The notes: generated by a model not told the origin, from the sequence alone. Positions 17,899 through 27,103 are shown, counted from the first letter of the stretch. The stretch is 56,359 bases of DNA from Burkholderia latens (GCF_902499045.1 NZ_CABVPL010000053.1:1-56359); one strand, 5' to 3'. Numbers and translations are program-made.

Positions 17899-19203
17899 AT
17901 GTCCGATTCCTACTTCCCGCGCTGGCGCGTGCAATCGACCGGCGCCGCGCGCGTGGTCGGCCCCGACGAACGCCTCGCGTGGCCGCAGATGGTCGCGATG
18001 GGCGTGCAGCACGTCGTCGCGATGTTCGGCTCGACCGTGCTCGCGCCGCTGCTGATGGGCTTCGATCCGAACCTGTGCATCTTCATGTCGGGCGTCGGCA
18101 CGCTGCTGTTCTTCGTGCTGGTCGGCGGCCGCGTGCCGAGCTACCTCGGCTCGAGCTTCGCGTTCATCGGCCTCGTGATCGCGGTCACGGGCTACGGCGG
18201 CAGCGGCCCGAACCCGAACATCCCGGTCGCGCTCGGCGGGATCATCGCGTGCGGCGTCGTGTACGTCGCGCTCGGCGCGCTGGTGCAGGCAATCGGCACG
18301 CGCTGGATCGAGACGCTGATGCCGCCCGTCGTCACCGGCGCGGTGGTCGCGGTGATCGGGCTGAACCTCGCGCCGATCGCGGTCAAGGGCGTGTCGGCGT
18401 CGACCTTCGATTCCGTGATGGCGCTCGTCACGGTGCTGTGCGTCGGCGGCGTCGCGGTGTTCGCGCGCGGGATGGTGCAGCGCCTGTTGATCCTCGTCGG
18501 GCTCGTGATCGCGTACGTGATCTACGCGATCGCGACCAACGGGATGGGGCTCGGCAAGCCGATCGACTTCGGCATCGTCGCGCAAGCCGCGTGGTTCGGC
18601 GTGCCGGGTTTCCGCGCGCCGGTGTTCGATCCGCACGCGATGCTGATGCTTGCGCCGATCGCGGTGATCCTGGTCGCGGAGAACCTCGGCCACATCAAGG
18701 CCGTCAGCGCGATGACGGGCACCAATCTCGACCGCTACGTCGGCCGCGCGTTCATCGGCGACGGGCTCGCGACGATCGTGTCCGGCAGCGTCGGCGGCAC
18801 GGGCGTGACGACCTACGCGGAGAACATCGGCGTGATGGCCGTCACGCGAATCTATTCGACGCTGGTGTTCGCGGTCGCCGCGCTGATCGCGATCGGGCTC
18901 GGCTTCTCGCCGAAGTTCGGCGCGGTGATCCAGACGATTCCGGGCCCGGTGCTCGGCGGTGTGTCGATCGTCGTGTTCGGGCTGATCGCTGTGACGGGCG
19001 CGCGGATCTGGGGCGTCAACAAGGTCGACTTCTCCGACAACCGCAACCTGATCGTCGCGGCCGTCACGCTGGTGCTCGGCGCCGGCGACTTCTCGCTGAA
19101 GTTCGGCGGCTTCGGGCTCGGCGGGATCGGCACCGCGACGTTCGGCGCGATCATCCTGTACGCGATCCTGCGCAAGGAGAAGGAGCCGGGGCCGGTGGTG
19201 TGA
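17899..19203 (+). CDS. NCS2-family uracil permease (RutG/UraA type)
   Basis: Inner-membrane proton-coupled nucleobase symporter. The start at 17899 (MSDSYFPRWRVQ) has ACAGGAG upstream and gives 434 residues with about 14 hydrophobic segments. Family motifs: QHVVAMFGSTVLAPLLMGFD, PSYLGSSFAFIG, the substrate-region Glu in VAENLGHIKAVSAMTG, and GVTTYAENIGVMAVTR. The stretch PPVVTGAVVAVIGLNLAPIA resembles RutG more than UraA. No rut catabolic genes are nearby, so general uracil uptake is the safer reading. Confidence 0.88.
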   Translation: MSDSYFPRWRVQSTGAARVVGPDERLAWPQMVAMGVQHVVAMFGSTVLAPLLMGFDPNLCIFMSGVGTLLFFVLVGGRVPSYLGSSFAFIGLVIAVTGYGGSGPNPNIPVALGGIIACGVVYVALGALVQAIGTRWIETLMPPVVTGAVVAVIGLNLAPIAVKGVSASTFDSVMALVTVLCVGGVAVFARGMVQRLLILVGLVIAYVIYAIATNGMGLGKPIDFGIVAQAAWFGVPGFRAPVFDPHAMLMLAPIAVILVAENLGHIKAVSAMTGTNLDRYVGRAFIGDGLATIVSGSVGGTGVTTYAENIGVMAVTRIYSTLVFAVAALIAIGLGFSPKFGAVIQTIPGPVLGGVSIVVFGLIAVTGARIWGVNKVDFSDNRNLIVAAVTLVLGAGDFSLKFGGFGLGGIGTATFGAIILYAILRKEKEPGPVV

Positions 19204-19230
19204 GGCGAGGCGGGGCCGCCGGCACCCGCG

Positions 19231-19827
19231 TCACGGATTCGGCTGCACCGAAAACGTGAGCGGCCATGCAAAGGTCCCGTCCTTCGCCTTCGGCGCGAAC
19301 ACGAAACGATAGGTCAGCGTAAACGTCGTGTTCAGCGCCGTATACGGCACGTTGATCGTGCCGCCCGTTCCCGGCAGCACCACCTTGCCGCCGAAGCCGG
19401 TGATCTCGATCGAACTGAATTGCGACAGGCTCGCGGCGGCAACCTGCACGCGCACGGTGTAGCCGGCGCGGTCGTTGGTCTGGACCGCCAGCGTCGTCCC
19501 GGACGGATTGTTCGCGTTCGGCACGGCCAGGTAGCCGATGCTCGTGTCCTTGTTCGCGATCACGAGCCGGGCCGGATTGGCCGCATTGAGCCGTGCATAC
19601 GCCTGGACGGTCGTCCCGACCTGCACCGACCGGCTAACCTGCTTCGCGGCGCTCGAGCCGGGCGCCGCGCCGCCGAGCGCGATCGAGAGCGCGGCCAGCG
19701 CGGTCAGCGCGACCCGCAGCCGGCGCGCGCGGCCGGCGCCGCGCGCAAGCGCGACAGATCCGGCGCCGGCCTGTCCGCGTCGGGCGCACCGCGCTGCGGC
19801 GGCGCTCGCTGTCTGGGTTCGATTCAT
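19231..19827 (-). CDS. Secreted beta-rich protein at the end of the Csu-like pilus operon
   Basis: I do not recognise a family with certainty. 198 residues: an Arg/Ala-rich N-terminus, a hydrophobic signal-like stretch (about 38-60, ending SSAA), then a beta-strand-rich body with alternating hydrophobic residues (GYTVRVQVAAASLSQFSSIE and TFTLTYRFVFAPKAKDGTFA). No SCPU motif is seen. It follows the second SCPU gene by about 70 bp on the same strand, so it is probably a minor pilus component or accessory secreted protein of this operon. The real start may lie at a later Met or alternative codon. Confidence 0.6.
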   Translation of the reverse strand: MNRTQTASAAAARCARRGQAGAGSVALARGAGRARRLRVALTALAALSIALGGAAPGSSAAKQVSRSVQVGTTVQAYARLNAANPARLVIANKDTSIGYLAVPNANNPSGTTLAVQTNDRAGYTVRVQVAAASLSQFSSIEITGFGGKVVLPGTGGTINVPYTALNTTFTLTYRFVFAPKAKDGTFAWPLTFSVQPNP

Positions 19828-19899
19828 GTCTGCCCCCGTTGTCCGAGTCCGTGATGGCGGTCGATGGCGGCACGCACGGCGCGTGCGCCGGCCGCACGC

Positions 19900-20415
19900 C
19901 TAGTAGTTGAACAGGATCGTGATGTTGTGGTCCGCATAGCTGCCCGGCACCGCGTTCTGGCCGCCGCGGATCAGCCCGTATACGGTCGCGCTGAACGCGC
20001 CGGCGCCCGTGATCTTGCCCCACGAAATCGCCGACGTGCCGCTCGTGCCGTCGCCCCAGATCGACGTGTGCGCACTGTCGAGATACAGGTTGTAGCCGAG
20101 CGTGCGCGTGTCGCCGGTGCGTGTCATCAGCCGGTTCGCGAAGGTGCCCCCGCCCGCGCTCGCCGTGACCGTCGGCGTCGCGTTGCCGCTGCCGCTGCAG
20201 TTGACCGAGATCGTGACGGCGGACGTGGCCGCGTTGATCGTGTCGTACGTGCCGAACACCATCGACGACGGTGCATTCATCGTGCAGGTCGTCGCCGCGC
20301 GCACGGAAGGCGCGACCAGCGCGGCCGCACCGGCCGACAGCGCCGCGAACGCCGCGGCTGCCGTGCGCACGCGTGCGAGTCGCGCCGGCCGTTCGGCATG
20401 CTTTCGATGTCTCAT
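19900..20415 (-). CDS. Spore coat U (SCPU) domain protein, probable minor/tip pilin
   Basis: 171 residues from the ATG at 20415, which overlaps the usher stop (ATGA), so the two are translationally coupled. A signal peptide ends near residue 40 (APSVRA-ATTC). The mature part has the SCPU pattern: paired Cys, the YGLIRGGQNAVPGSYADHNI segment and a C-terminal beta strand ending in an aromatic residue (TILFNY). By position after the usher it corresponds to CsuE, the tip adhesin of archaic pili, but it is shorter than Acinetobacter CsuE. The long reading frame extending upstream to 21465 is only a shadow of the usher. Confidence 0.82.
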   Translation of the reverse strand: MRHRKHAERPARLARVRTAAAAFAALSAGAAALVAPSVRAATTCTMNAPSSMVFGTYDTINAATSAVTISVNCSGSGNATPTVTASAGGGTFANRLMTRTGDTRTLGYNLYLDSAHTSIWGDGTSGTSAISWGKITGAGAFSATVYGLIRGGQNAVPGSYADHNITILFNY

Positions 20416-22787
20416 GGTGTGACTCCCTTGCAAAGATGGGTGCCGAGGTCGGGCAGCGGATCGTCGCCGGCGGGAAAGCGCACGGTCGCGTCGCACTGCC
20501 GGTCGCGCCACGCGGCATGCAGATGGTTCTGTTCCGACAGTCCGGTGACGTAGACGACGCCGTCGCGGCCGACCGGAAACGCGTCCTTCTGCCCGGCGAT
20601 CGTGACGATCGCGCCAGCCGGCAGGTGCGCGCCGTTCTCGAGATCGAGCGTCAGCATCGCGCCGCGCGAGCGCGTGATCGGGAACACGAGCGCCATGCCG
20701 CTGCGGAAGTAGGGCACTGCGTCGAGCTTCAGCGTGCCGATCGTCGCGTCGAACGGCAGGTCGGCCTGCTCGATCGAGATCGGGTTGTTTTCGTATGCGC
20801 GCAACCGCGGCAGCAGCGCGACGCCGCTCGCGTCGGTGTGCGCGACGAGCTGGTTGTCCGCGAGGATGCCGACGTTGGCGAAGCCCGGCACCTTGACGAG
20901 CGCGAAGCTGTCGGTGATCTGCCGCGACAGGCGCGCGGTGCCGTCGACGAACGCGACGCCGCCCGCGACGTTGGCGCGCACGCCGGCGCGGCCGCGATAC
21001 GCGGCTGCCTCGACGCTGTAGGTGCCGGTGCGCGTCTGCAGCGTCGCGCTCGCATCCTGCGTGTCGTTGCCGGCCTGCAGCGAGTAGCCGAAGCCTTCGC
21101 CGACCGGCAGGCTGCGCTGCAGTTGCGCGAGCATTTCGGTGCCGCCCTGCTGGTGCGTCATCGTGACCGATGCGCTGGTGCGGTTGTCGACCGGGATCGT
21201 CCACGCGACGCCGACGATCGTCGCGCCCGCGCCGCTCAGCGGCTTGCTGACGCTGACGTTGGCGAAGCCGAAGCGCCCCAGCTGCACGCTGTAGCTGAGC
21301 GACAGCAACTGGGTCTTGTAGCCGTCCCGGTCGTCGAGAAACACGTGCGCGAGCCCGAGCGAGCCGAAGCGGCCCATCCCGACGCCGACGTTGACGCTCG
21401 TCAGCAGCTTCGGCGCGAGCCTGCCCGGCTCGAGCCCGATCTGCGCGAAATGCGGCGTCGCCCATTGCGCATGCGCGCCGATGTCGACGACGCCGGCCTG
21501 GCTTTGCGCGCCGATCGTCGCGAGCGCACCGGCGCCGCCGGTACTATGGCTCGCCGCCGCCGACGCGTCGACGACGCCGAGCGGTCCGGCCAGCACGACG
21601 CCGCCGACGCCGAGGTTCTGCCGCGACGCTTCGGCTTCCGCGTGGATCTCGCCGGTGAACCGGTCGGTCAGGCCGATCCGGTGCGTCGCGCTGGCGAACC
21701 AGTGCCCGTAGTCGTTGCTCGCCAGCCCGAAATCGCGCCGTTCCTTGCCGATCTCGTACGAGAAATCCTGCATGCCTTGCTTCAGCAGATTCGCGCTCGC
21801 GTAGAACGACTGCGTGATCACCTGCTCGCGGCCCATCACGTCGCGCACGACGACGCGCACGTCGCCCTGGCCGGTCACCACCGGCACGTTGTTGATCGCG
21901 AACGGACCGGGGGCGACTTCGCGCGTCGACGTCAGCGCGTTGTTCACATAGACGTCGACCGTCGAAGGCAGCACGGCCTGTCCGCTCACGCCCTGCAGCG
22001 GGATCGTGACGAGCCCCGGCTGCGTCGCGAAATTGGTCGCGTACTGGATGCCGCCGAAGCGGATCGCGCGGCCCCACATGCCCGCGCGGCTGATCGCGTC
22101 GCCGATGCGCAGGCTCGCGAGGTGGCCGGGCAGGTCGGTCGTCCACGTGGTTTCGAGGCGGGTCAGACGGCGCGTCGGGCCCGATTCGTCCGCGAGGAAC
22201 GTGCCGACGCCGACGCCGAAGCGGTTGAAGAAGCCGAGTTCGAACAGCCCGGACCCGTGCGTCTGGCCAGCGGCCTGTTCGGCGAGCAGGTCGTAGTTGA
22301 AGAAGCCGCCGATGCCCGGCTCGACCGCCGGCACGCGGCGCCGCTCGGCTTCATCGAACGTCGCGCCGACGAACGCTTGCGCCGGGGCGCTGATCGCCAT
22401 CGTCAGGTTCTGTTCGTCGACGGTGTACGTGAGCCCCGCGATCGCCTTCAGCGGGTAGTACGGCGTGTCGCTGCCGGCGAGCGGCGCGACGTCCGGCTGC
22501 CTGAGCCGCCAGCGCTTCAGGTCGTCGGCGGACACGTAGAAGCCGTCGGCCGCCTTGATCAGCAGCGCGGTTTCGTCGAGGCCCTGGCGGTTGATGTCGA
22601 TCTGGTACAGCAGCTCGGCCGGGCCGCCCGCCGCGCCGCGCGACGCCTGCGCGGCGGCGGCCGCGGCCGCCGGTGCCGCGACGAGACGCTCTTCCGCGAG
22701 TGTGGTCTGCGCGCTCATGAGAATCGCGATCAGCAGCGCCGCGTCAGCGCGCGCTCGGCGCGACCGTCGAATCGATGTCGCCCGCAT
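20412..22787 (-). CDS. Archaic (CsuD-like) fimbrial outer-membrane usher
   Basis: Outer-membrane beta-barrel that receives chaperone-pilin complexes and threads out the pilus. 791 residues. Possible signal peptide at about 14-31. The N-terminal domain recognises chaperone (ELLYQIDINRQGLDETALLI near 60-79), the long barrel carries typical usher stretches (LPSTVDVYVNNALTSTREVA, then GPFAINNVPVVTGQGDVRVV), and the C-terminal domain ends in DPLPDLGTHLCKGVTP. Its start overlaps the chaperone gene by 44 bp and its stop overlaps the second SCPU gene. Confidence 0.9.
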   Translation of the reverse strand: MRATSIRRSRRARADAALLIAILMSAQTTLAEERLVAAPAAAAAAAQASRGAAGGPAELLYQIDINRQGLDETALLIKAADGFYVSADDLKRWRLRQPDVAPLAGSDTPYYPLKAIAGLTYTVDEQNLTMAISAPAQAFVGATFDEAERRRVPAVEPGIGGFFNYDLLAEQAAGQTHGSGLFELGFFNRFGVGVGTFLADESGPTRRLTRLETTWTTDLPGHLASLRIGDAISRAGMWGRAIRFGGIQYATNFATQPGLVTIPLQGVSGQAVLPSTVDVYVNNALTSTREVAPGPFAINNVPVVTGQGDVRVVVRDVMGREQVITQSFYASANLLKQGMQDFSYEIGKERRDFGLASNDYGHWFASATHRIGLTDRFTGEIHAEAEASRQNLGVGGVVLAGPLGVVDASAAASHSTGGAGALATIGAQSQAGVVDIGAHAQWATPHFAQIGLEPGRLAPKLLTSVNVGVGMGRFGSLGLAHVFLDDRDGYKTQLLSLSYSVQLGRFGFANVSVSKPLSGAGATIVGVAWTIPVDNRTSASVTMTHQQGGTEMLAQLQRSLPVGEGFGYSLQAGNDTQDASATLQTRTGTYSVEAAAYRGRAGVRANVAGGVAFVDGTARLSRQITDSFALVKVPGFANVGILADNQLVAHTDASGVALLPRLRAYENNPISIEQADLPFDATIGTLKLDAVPYFRSGMALVFPITRSRGAMLTLDLENGAHLPAGAIVTIAGQKDAFPVGRDGVVYVTGLSEQNHLHAAWRDRQCDATVRFPAGDDPLPDLGTHLCKGVTP

Positions 22788-23499
22788 CGGAGTAGCCGAT
22801 CAGGTGCATGCCGGCGGCAACGGCCGGCGCGGCGCCGGCGCCGGGCTTGAACATCAGTTCGCGCGACTGGCCGGGCAATACGTACGCGAATTCCGCGTGC
22901 GTGGCGACGGGGCGATCGCTGCCCGGCGCGAAGAGGGCGAGGTTCGCCACCTGCGCATGCGCGGTGCCGTCGTTGGTCACGCGCAAGGCGACCATGCCCG
23001 CGCCGCCCGGCCGCGGTTCCGCGCTCCAGCGCAGCCGCGGGGCGGTGTCGGCGGCCGGCTTCACGAAGATCGGCAGGCTCATTTCCAGCGCGATCTGCAC
23101 GCCGGTGAAGCCGGGCTTCGGCGCGGGCGGAATCTCCTGCAGATAGAGCCGGTAGCTGGTCTCGCGGTCCGCGGCGGGCGGATGCCGCAGGCCGACGCGC
23201 ACGACCTGCGCACTGCCGGGCGCGATCGTGAACATCGGCGGCGCGGCGATCAGGTCGCCGGTCGACGCATAGACGTCGTCGCCCGCGTTCTGCGACCACG
23301 CAACGGTGCGCAGCTGGACGATCACGGGCTGGTCGGGCGACTCGTTGCGCACCGTGAGCGCGACGCTGCGCTGCGCGGCCGACAGCTCGACGCGCACGGG
23401 CGACACGGTGAAGTCGGTGGCCTGGGTGTCGGCGCAGGCGGCGGCGAGCGTCGCGGCCGCGAGCCAGGTCGCGAGTTTGCACACGTTCGGTTTCATCAC
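22744..23499 (-). CDS. Periplasmic pilus assembly chaperone (PapD/CsuC-like)
   Basis: Immunoglobulin-like chaperone that donates a strand to pilin subunits. 251 residues with a signal peptide (LATWLAAATLAAACADTQA). The N-terminal Ig domain has VSPVRVELSAAQRSVALTVR and the basic/Tyr region TSYRLYLQEIPP; the hydrophobic donor strand is probably VQIALEMSLPIFVKP. The Cys at residue 21 sits in LAAAC, which could be read as a lipobox, though a chaperone should be soluble. GGAGGTGG precedes the ATG. Confidence 0.88.
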   Translation of the reverse strand: MMKPNVCKLATWLAAATLAAACADTQATDFTVSPVRVELSAAQRSVALTVRNESPDQPVIVQLRTVAWSQNAGDDVYASTGDLIAAPPMFTIAPGSAQVVRVGLRHPPAADRETSYRLYLQEIPPAPKPGFTGVQIALEMSLPIFVKPAADTAPRLRWSAEPRPGGAGMVALRVTNDGTAHAQVANLALFAPGSDRPVATHAEFAYVLPGQSRELMFKPGAGAAPAVAAGMHLIGYSDAGDIDSTVAPSAR

Positions 23500-23589
23500 G
23501 GATCCACCTCCTGGGATGCGCTGCGGGATGCTCGACGGCGGCCGGTCGGGAGGGCGCGCGCATGGCTGCCGCGCGCCCTCCGTGCGGCA

Positions 23590-24096
23590 CTAAAACGTCA
23601 CGGTGACCGTCACCGTGTCCGCATAGCTGCCCGGCACTGCATTGGGCTGGTCGGGCACCTTGCCGTACACGGTCTTGGTGATCGCCTGCGCCATCGCCAT
23701 CCCCTGGCCGGTGCCGTTGACGGTATCGGTCGGCGGCGTGTTGCCCCACACGACCGTGCGGTTCGAATCCTGGTACAGCGAGTAGTTGAGCTGGTTCGAG
23801 CCGCTCGTCATGATGCGATTGGCGACCGTGGCGCCGGCCGTCGTGCCCGCATTCAGGCCGATGTTGAAGTTCGTGCCGTTCGTGCAGCGCACGGTGATCG
23901 CGGACTGCGCCGATTGATCGCCGGTGCCCGGCGTATAGGCGGGGAAGGTCAGCGCGCCGGCCGAGTCGATCAGGCAGGTTGCGTTGACGGTGGCGGACAC
24001 GCCGAAGGTCGTGCTCGTCTGTGCGGCCGATGCCGGGACGGCCGCGCAGGCGAGCGATGCGGCAAGCGCCGCCAAGGTGAGTACGGACTGCTTCAT
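23590..24096 (-). CDS. SCPU domain pilin, probable major subunit (CsuA/B-like)
   Basis: 168 residues with a clear signal peptide (LAALAASLACAAVPASA). The mature protein has the SCPU pattern: FGVSATVNATCLIDSAGALT, a second Cys in AITVRC, VYGKVPDQPNAVPGSYADTV and a final alternating strand TVTVTF. First gene of the operon; the ribosome site GGGAGAAA lies before the ATG. Csu operons usually carry three subunit genes before the chaperone; here there is only one. Confidence 0.87.
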   Translation of the reverse strand: MKQSVLTLAALAASLACAAVPASAAQTSTTFGVSATVNATCLIDSAGALTFPAYTPGTGDQSAQSAITVRCTNGTNFNIGLNAGTTAGATVANRIMTSGSNQLNYSLYQDSNRTVVWGNTPPTDTVNGTGQGMAMAQAITKTVYGKVPDQPNAVPGSYADTVTVTVTF

Positions 24097-24983
24097 GATG
24101 CGTTTCTCCCTTCAAAGCTGGAATGTGCGGCCGGTGCGACGAGCCGTTCGGGACGGCGTCTCGATCGTCCGGATGCGCGAGGGTCTTCTGGATGCGTCGG
24201 AGTCGGGTCGCTTGCTGGGCGGGCACCTCCTTTGTGTCGTGATGCGGAGTCGGAACGGCGTCCGGGGGCCCTGGCCGCCGCGATGCGCGGCGCGGCGGCG
24301 CGTACGGCCTTCGCGGTAGCGGCACGCCGCGTGCGGGCGCGTCGGCATGCGGCGGGGCGCCGGCGGCACTGCCGGGCGAATGGCACGAACGCACGAACGG
24401 GCGCGGCGCGGATGCGCGCGGCGAGGGACTCCCGGGATTCGCCTATCGGATCGGCGTGTCGTGACTTCGGGGGACGGGGTGGGCCGTGCGCGCGCATCGG
24501 ACGGCGACGGCGCGAGGCCGTGCCGCCGGCATCGATGAATGCGCGACGGGCGCAGTGAGACAGGACAGCAGCCGTGTGACGGCCGATATGAGATTCGACA
24601 TGATTTCCCCGACCCGCTTGATGATTGTTTGTCGCCTGCATCGAGCCGCTCGCTCGTGCAGCGTCGTTGTCTGCACCGCTGCATCAGCAAGCAACGGGCC
24701 AGCGCGCGGAGGTCCGTGCAAACAGGGGCTCGGCGGTCGTCGCGCGGCCGCGGGGCGACGGTGCGCATGCCGAAATGTTTCAGTCGTGCAACGCGATGCG
24801 GCGCGACGCGGCGACGCCGGCCGGCCGCTCGCCCGGCTGGCGCGCGGTGGCGGGATGACGCCGGATTCGCGGCGTGTGCGTGACGGCGATTCCGCAGTGG
24901 AATCGCACGCGCCGCATGGCGATCGGTTTCATTCGTGCAACATGCGCGCGGCCGTTTCGATCAGATGCCGGCGGCGCCGCGCG
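24097..24983. other. Intergenic region upstream of the pilus operon
   Basis: Nearly 890 bp without a gene I can support. The reading frames here give Arg/Ala/Pro-rich translations typical of random high-GC DNA. One small minus-strand frame at 24443-24601 (starting MSNLISAVTRLLSCLTAPV) has a GGGGAAAT before its ATG, but its second half is low quality, so I do not call it. Base composition dips in G+C around 24570-24660, where the pilus operon promoter could lie. Confidence 0.5.
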
Positions 24984-25868
24984 TCACGCGATCACGTTCG
25001 ACTGCGCGGCGAGCCACGCGCAGAATTGCGCGACGAGCGGATCGTCGGCCCGTGCGCCCGGCGCGATCCACCAGTAGCTGCGCGTCGCGATGCGCGGCCC
25101 GTCGAGCGGCATCACCAGACGGCCGCTCGCGAGCTCGTCGTCGATCAGCGGCAGCGGGCCGAGCGCGACGCCGAGCCCGTCGACGGCGGCCTGCAGCGCC
25201 AGATAGAAGTGGTCGAACGACTGCCGCTTGCGTCCCTTCATCGTCACGCCGGCGGCCGCGAACCAGTCGCGCCAGCCTTCGGGCCGCGTATCCGAGTGCA
25301 GCAGCACGTGGCGCGCGAGATCGTCCGCGCGCGCAATGGGCGCGCGCTTGAGCAGCGCGGGGCTGCACACCGGAATCACGCTTTCGTCGAGGAAGTGGCC
25401 GCTCGTGCAGTTCGGCCAATGGCCGGGGCCGCGGCGGATCGCGACGTCGAAGCCGTCGAGCGTCTCGAGCGGCGCATTCGACGTCGACAGCTTCAGCTCG
25501 ACGTTCGGCACGTCGCGCTGGAACCGCGACAGCCGCGGCAGCAGCCATTTCATCGCGAAGGTCGGCAGCGCGTTGATGCGCAGCACGCGCGCGGCACCGG
25601 TGTGGCGCAACTGCTCGGTGGCGAGCGCGATGCTGTCGAACGCGGCGCGCACGGTGTCGAGATAGCGGCGGCCTTCGTCGGTGAGCTTCACGCGCTTGCC
25701 GTAACGGTGGAACACCGGCTTGCCGAGCCATGCCTCGAACCCGGCGATCTGCCGGCTGATGGCACCGTGAGTCACATGCAGCTCGTCGCCGGCGGCGCTG
25801 AAGCTTTCGTGTCGTGCCGCTGCTTCAAAGGCCCGAAGCGCGGAAAAGGGCGGGAGGTCACGTGCCAT
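24984..25868 (-). CDS. LysR-family transcriptional regulator (GcvA-like)
   Basis: 294 residues. Winged helix-turn-helix at about 5-65 (PPFSALRAFEAAARHESFSA, then LHVTHGAISRQIAGFEAWLG) and an effector-binding periplasmic-binding-protein-like domain from about 93. The build is that of the GcvA/AmpR branch. It is divergent from the chromate transporter pair, with a perfect LysR-style dyad in the 96-bp gap, so it probably controls those genes and itself. There is little sign of a ribosome site before its ATG. The signal it senses is unknown. Confidence 0.88.
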   Translation of the reverse strand: MARDLPPFSALRAFEAAARHESFSAAGDELHVTHGAISRQIAGFEAWLGKPVFHRYGKRVKLTDEGRRYLDTVRAAFDSIALATEQLRHTGAARVLRINALPTFAMKWLLPRLSRFQRDVPNVELKLSTSNAPLETLDGFDVAIRRGPGHWPNCTSGHFLDESVIPVCSPALLKRAPIARADDLARHVLLHSDTRPEGWRDWFAAAGVTMKGRKRQSFDHFYLALQAAVDGLGVALGPLPLIDDELASGRLVMPLDGPRIATRSYWWIAPGARADDPLVAQFCAWLAAQSNVIA

Positions 25869-25869
25869 G

Positions 25870-25890
25870 CTTGTGATTCTAGATCACAAG
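25870..25890. promoter_or_regulatory. LysR-type operator dyad
   Basis: CTTGTGAT (25870-25877) and ATCACAAG (25883-25890) form a perfect 8-bp inverted repeat around 5 bp, and contain the T-N11-A pattern of LysR sites. It lies right before the regulator's ATG and about 10 bp ahead of a -10-like TAAAAT (25901-25906) for the chromate genes, overlapping the expected -35. Confidence 0.65.
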
Positions 25891-25964
25891 GGAGCGCCGA
25901 TAAAATCGTTTTGCAGCGAGCCGGAACGGCAGTAACCTCGGCGCATCGTCTGTTGAGGATCCCC

Positions 25965-26576
25965 ATGCAATCCGTCTCTCCGCCGTCCGCCGTGTCCCCT
26001 CGCCGGATCGGCCTCGCCGAGCTGTTCACCGGTTTCCTGTCGCTCGGCCTGATGTCGTTCGGCGGCGCGCTGCCGTTCGCGCGGCGCACGATCGTCGAGC
26101 AGCGCAAATGGCTCACCGCCGACGAATTCACCGATCTGCTCGGGTTGTGCCAGTTCCTGCCGGGCGGCAACGTGATCAATCTGTCGGTGGCGGTCGGCAT
26201 GCGCTTTCGCGGCGTCGCGGGCGCGTTCGCCGGCATTCTCGGGCTGATCGCGGGCCCGACGCTCGTCGTGGTCGCGCTCGGCGTGCTGTATGCGAAGACG
26301 CAGGGCGATCCGCGCGTGCAGCACCTGTTCGGCGGGCTCGCCGCCGCGGCCGCGGGCCTGCTCGTCGCGATGGCCGTGAAGGTCGCGAAGCCGCTGCTGC
26401 GCGCGCCGCGCACGGCGGCCGCGCTCGCCGCGCTCGCGTTCGTCGCGATCGCGGTGCTGCGCATTCCGCTGCTGACGACGATGCTCGTGCTCACGCCCGT
26501 CAGCATCTGGCTCGCGTCGCGGTACCGCGACACGCCTGCGCAGCAGCGCACCGCCGCGCGCGACGGAGGCCGCTGA
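25965..26576 (+). CDS. chrA: Chromate transporter, first half-size ChrA subunit
   Basis: Inner-membrane protein of the CHR superfamily; full-length members export chromate. 203 residues from the ATG at 25965, corresponding to the N-terminal CHR domain: SLGLMSFGGALPFARRTIVE, LLGLCQFLPGGNVINLSVAV and several hydrophobic segments. Its stop overlaps the ATG of the second subunit (TGATG). Short-chain CHR proteins normally act as a pair of oppositely oriented halves; some such pairs may move sulfate or other anions. Confidence 0.88.
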   Translation: MQSVSPPSAVSPRRIGLAELFTGFLSLGLMSFGGALPFARRTIVEQRKWLTADEFTDLLGLCQFLPGGNVINLSVAVGMRFRGVAGAFAGILGLIAGPTLVVVALGVLYAKTQGDPRVQHLFGGLAAAAAGLLVAMAVKVAKPLLRAPRTAAALAALAFVAIAVLRIPLLTTMLVLTPVSIWLASRYRDTPAQQRTAARDGGR

Positions 26577-27103
26577 TGAACGACACGCTGATCGCAATCG
26601 CGACGATCTTCAGTCAGCTGTCGCTGCTCGCATTCGGCGGCGGCAATACGATCCTGCCGGAGATGCAGCGGCAGGTCGTCGACGTGCATCACTGGATGAG
26701 CGCGCACGAATTCACCGCGCTGTTCGCGCTCGCGCAGGCGGCACCGGGGCCGAACATGATGATCGTGTCGCTGGTCGGCTGGCATGTGGCCGGCTGGTCG
26801 GGGCTGCTCGTCGCGTCGATCGCGAAGTTCGGGCCGTCGTCGGTCGTCACCGTGCTCGCGCTGCACGCGTGGGAACGCTTTCGCGACCGGCCGTGGCGCC
26901 GCTACGTGCAGCAGGGGCTGATGCCGATCACGGCCGGACTCGTCGCGGCCAGCGCGGTGCTGATCTCGGAAGCGTCGAACCGCACCGCGATCCAGTGGGG
27001 CATCACCGCCGCGTGCGCGGTGCTCGCATCGCGCACGCGCATCCATCCGTTGTGGCTGCTCGCGGGCGGCGCGCTGATCGGGCTCTCCGGCATCGGCCAG
27101 TGA
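26576..27103 (+). CDS. chrA: Chromate transporter, second half-size ChrA subunit
   Basis: 175 residues, the partner half of the transporter: SQLSLLAFGGGNTILPEMQR at about 13-32 and LFALAQAAPGPNMMIVSLVG at about 49-68, the latter matching the PGP motif of CHR C-terminal domains. About five hydrophobic helices follow. Translationally coupled to the first subunit. Confidence 0.88.
   Translation: MNDTLIAIATIFSQLSLLAFGGGNTILPEMQRQVVDVHHWMSAHEFTALFALAQAAPGPNMMIVSLVGWHVAGWSGLLVASIAKFGPSSVVTVLALHAWERFRDRPWRRYVQQGLMPITAGLVAASAVLISEASNRTAIQWGITAACAVLASRTRIHPLWLLAGGALIGLSGIGQ

Noticed and set aside
19900-21465. 521-residue fusion of usher sequence and SCPU pilin
   Set aside because: The first two thirds is an out-of-frame reading of the usher; the pilin starts at 20415 with its own signal peptide.
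24443-24601. Possible 52-residue peptide upstream of the pilus operon
   Set aside because: A purine-rich site precedes the ATG, but the second half is random-looking and nothing else supports it.
24486-26576. 696-codon frame running through the LysR gene into chrA
   Set aside because: Only the last 203 codons match a protein family; the rest is antisense to the LysR gene.
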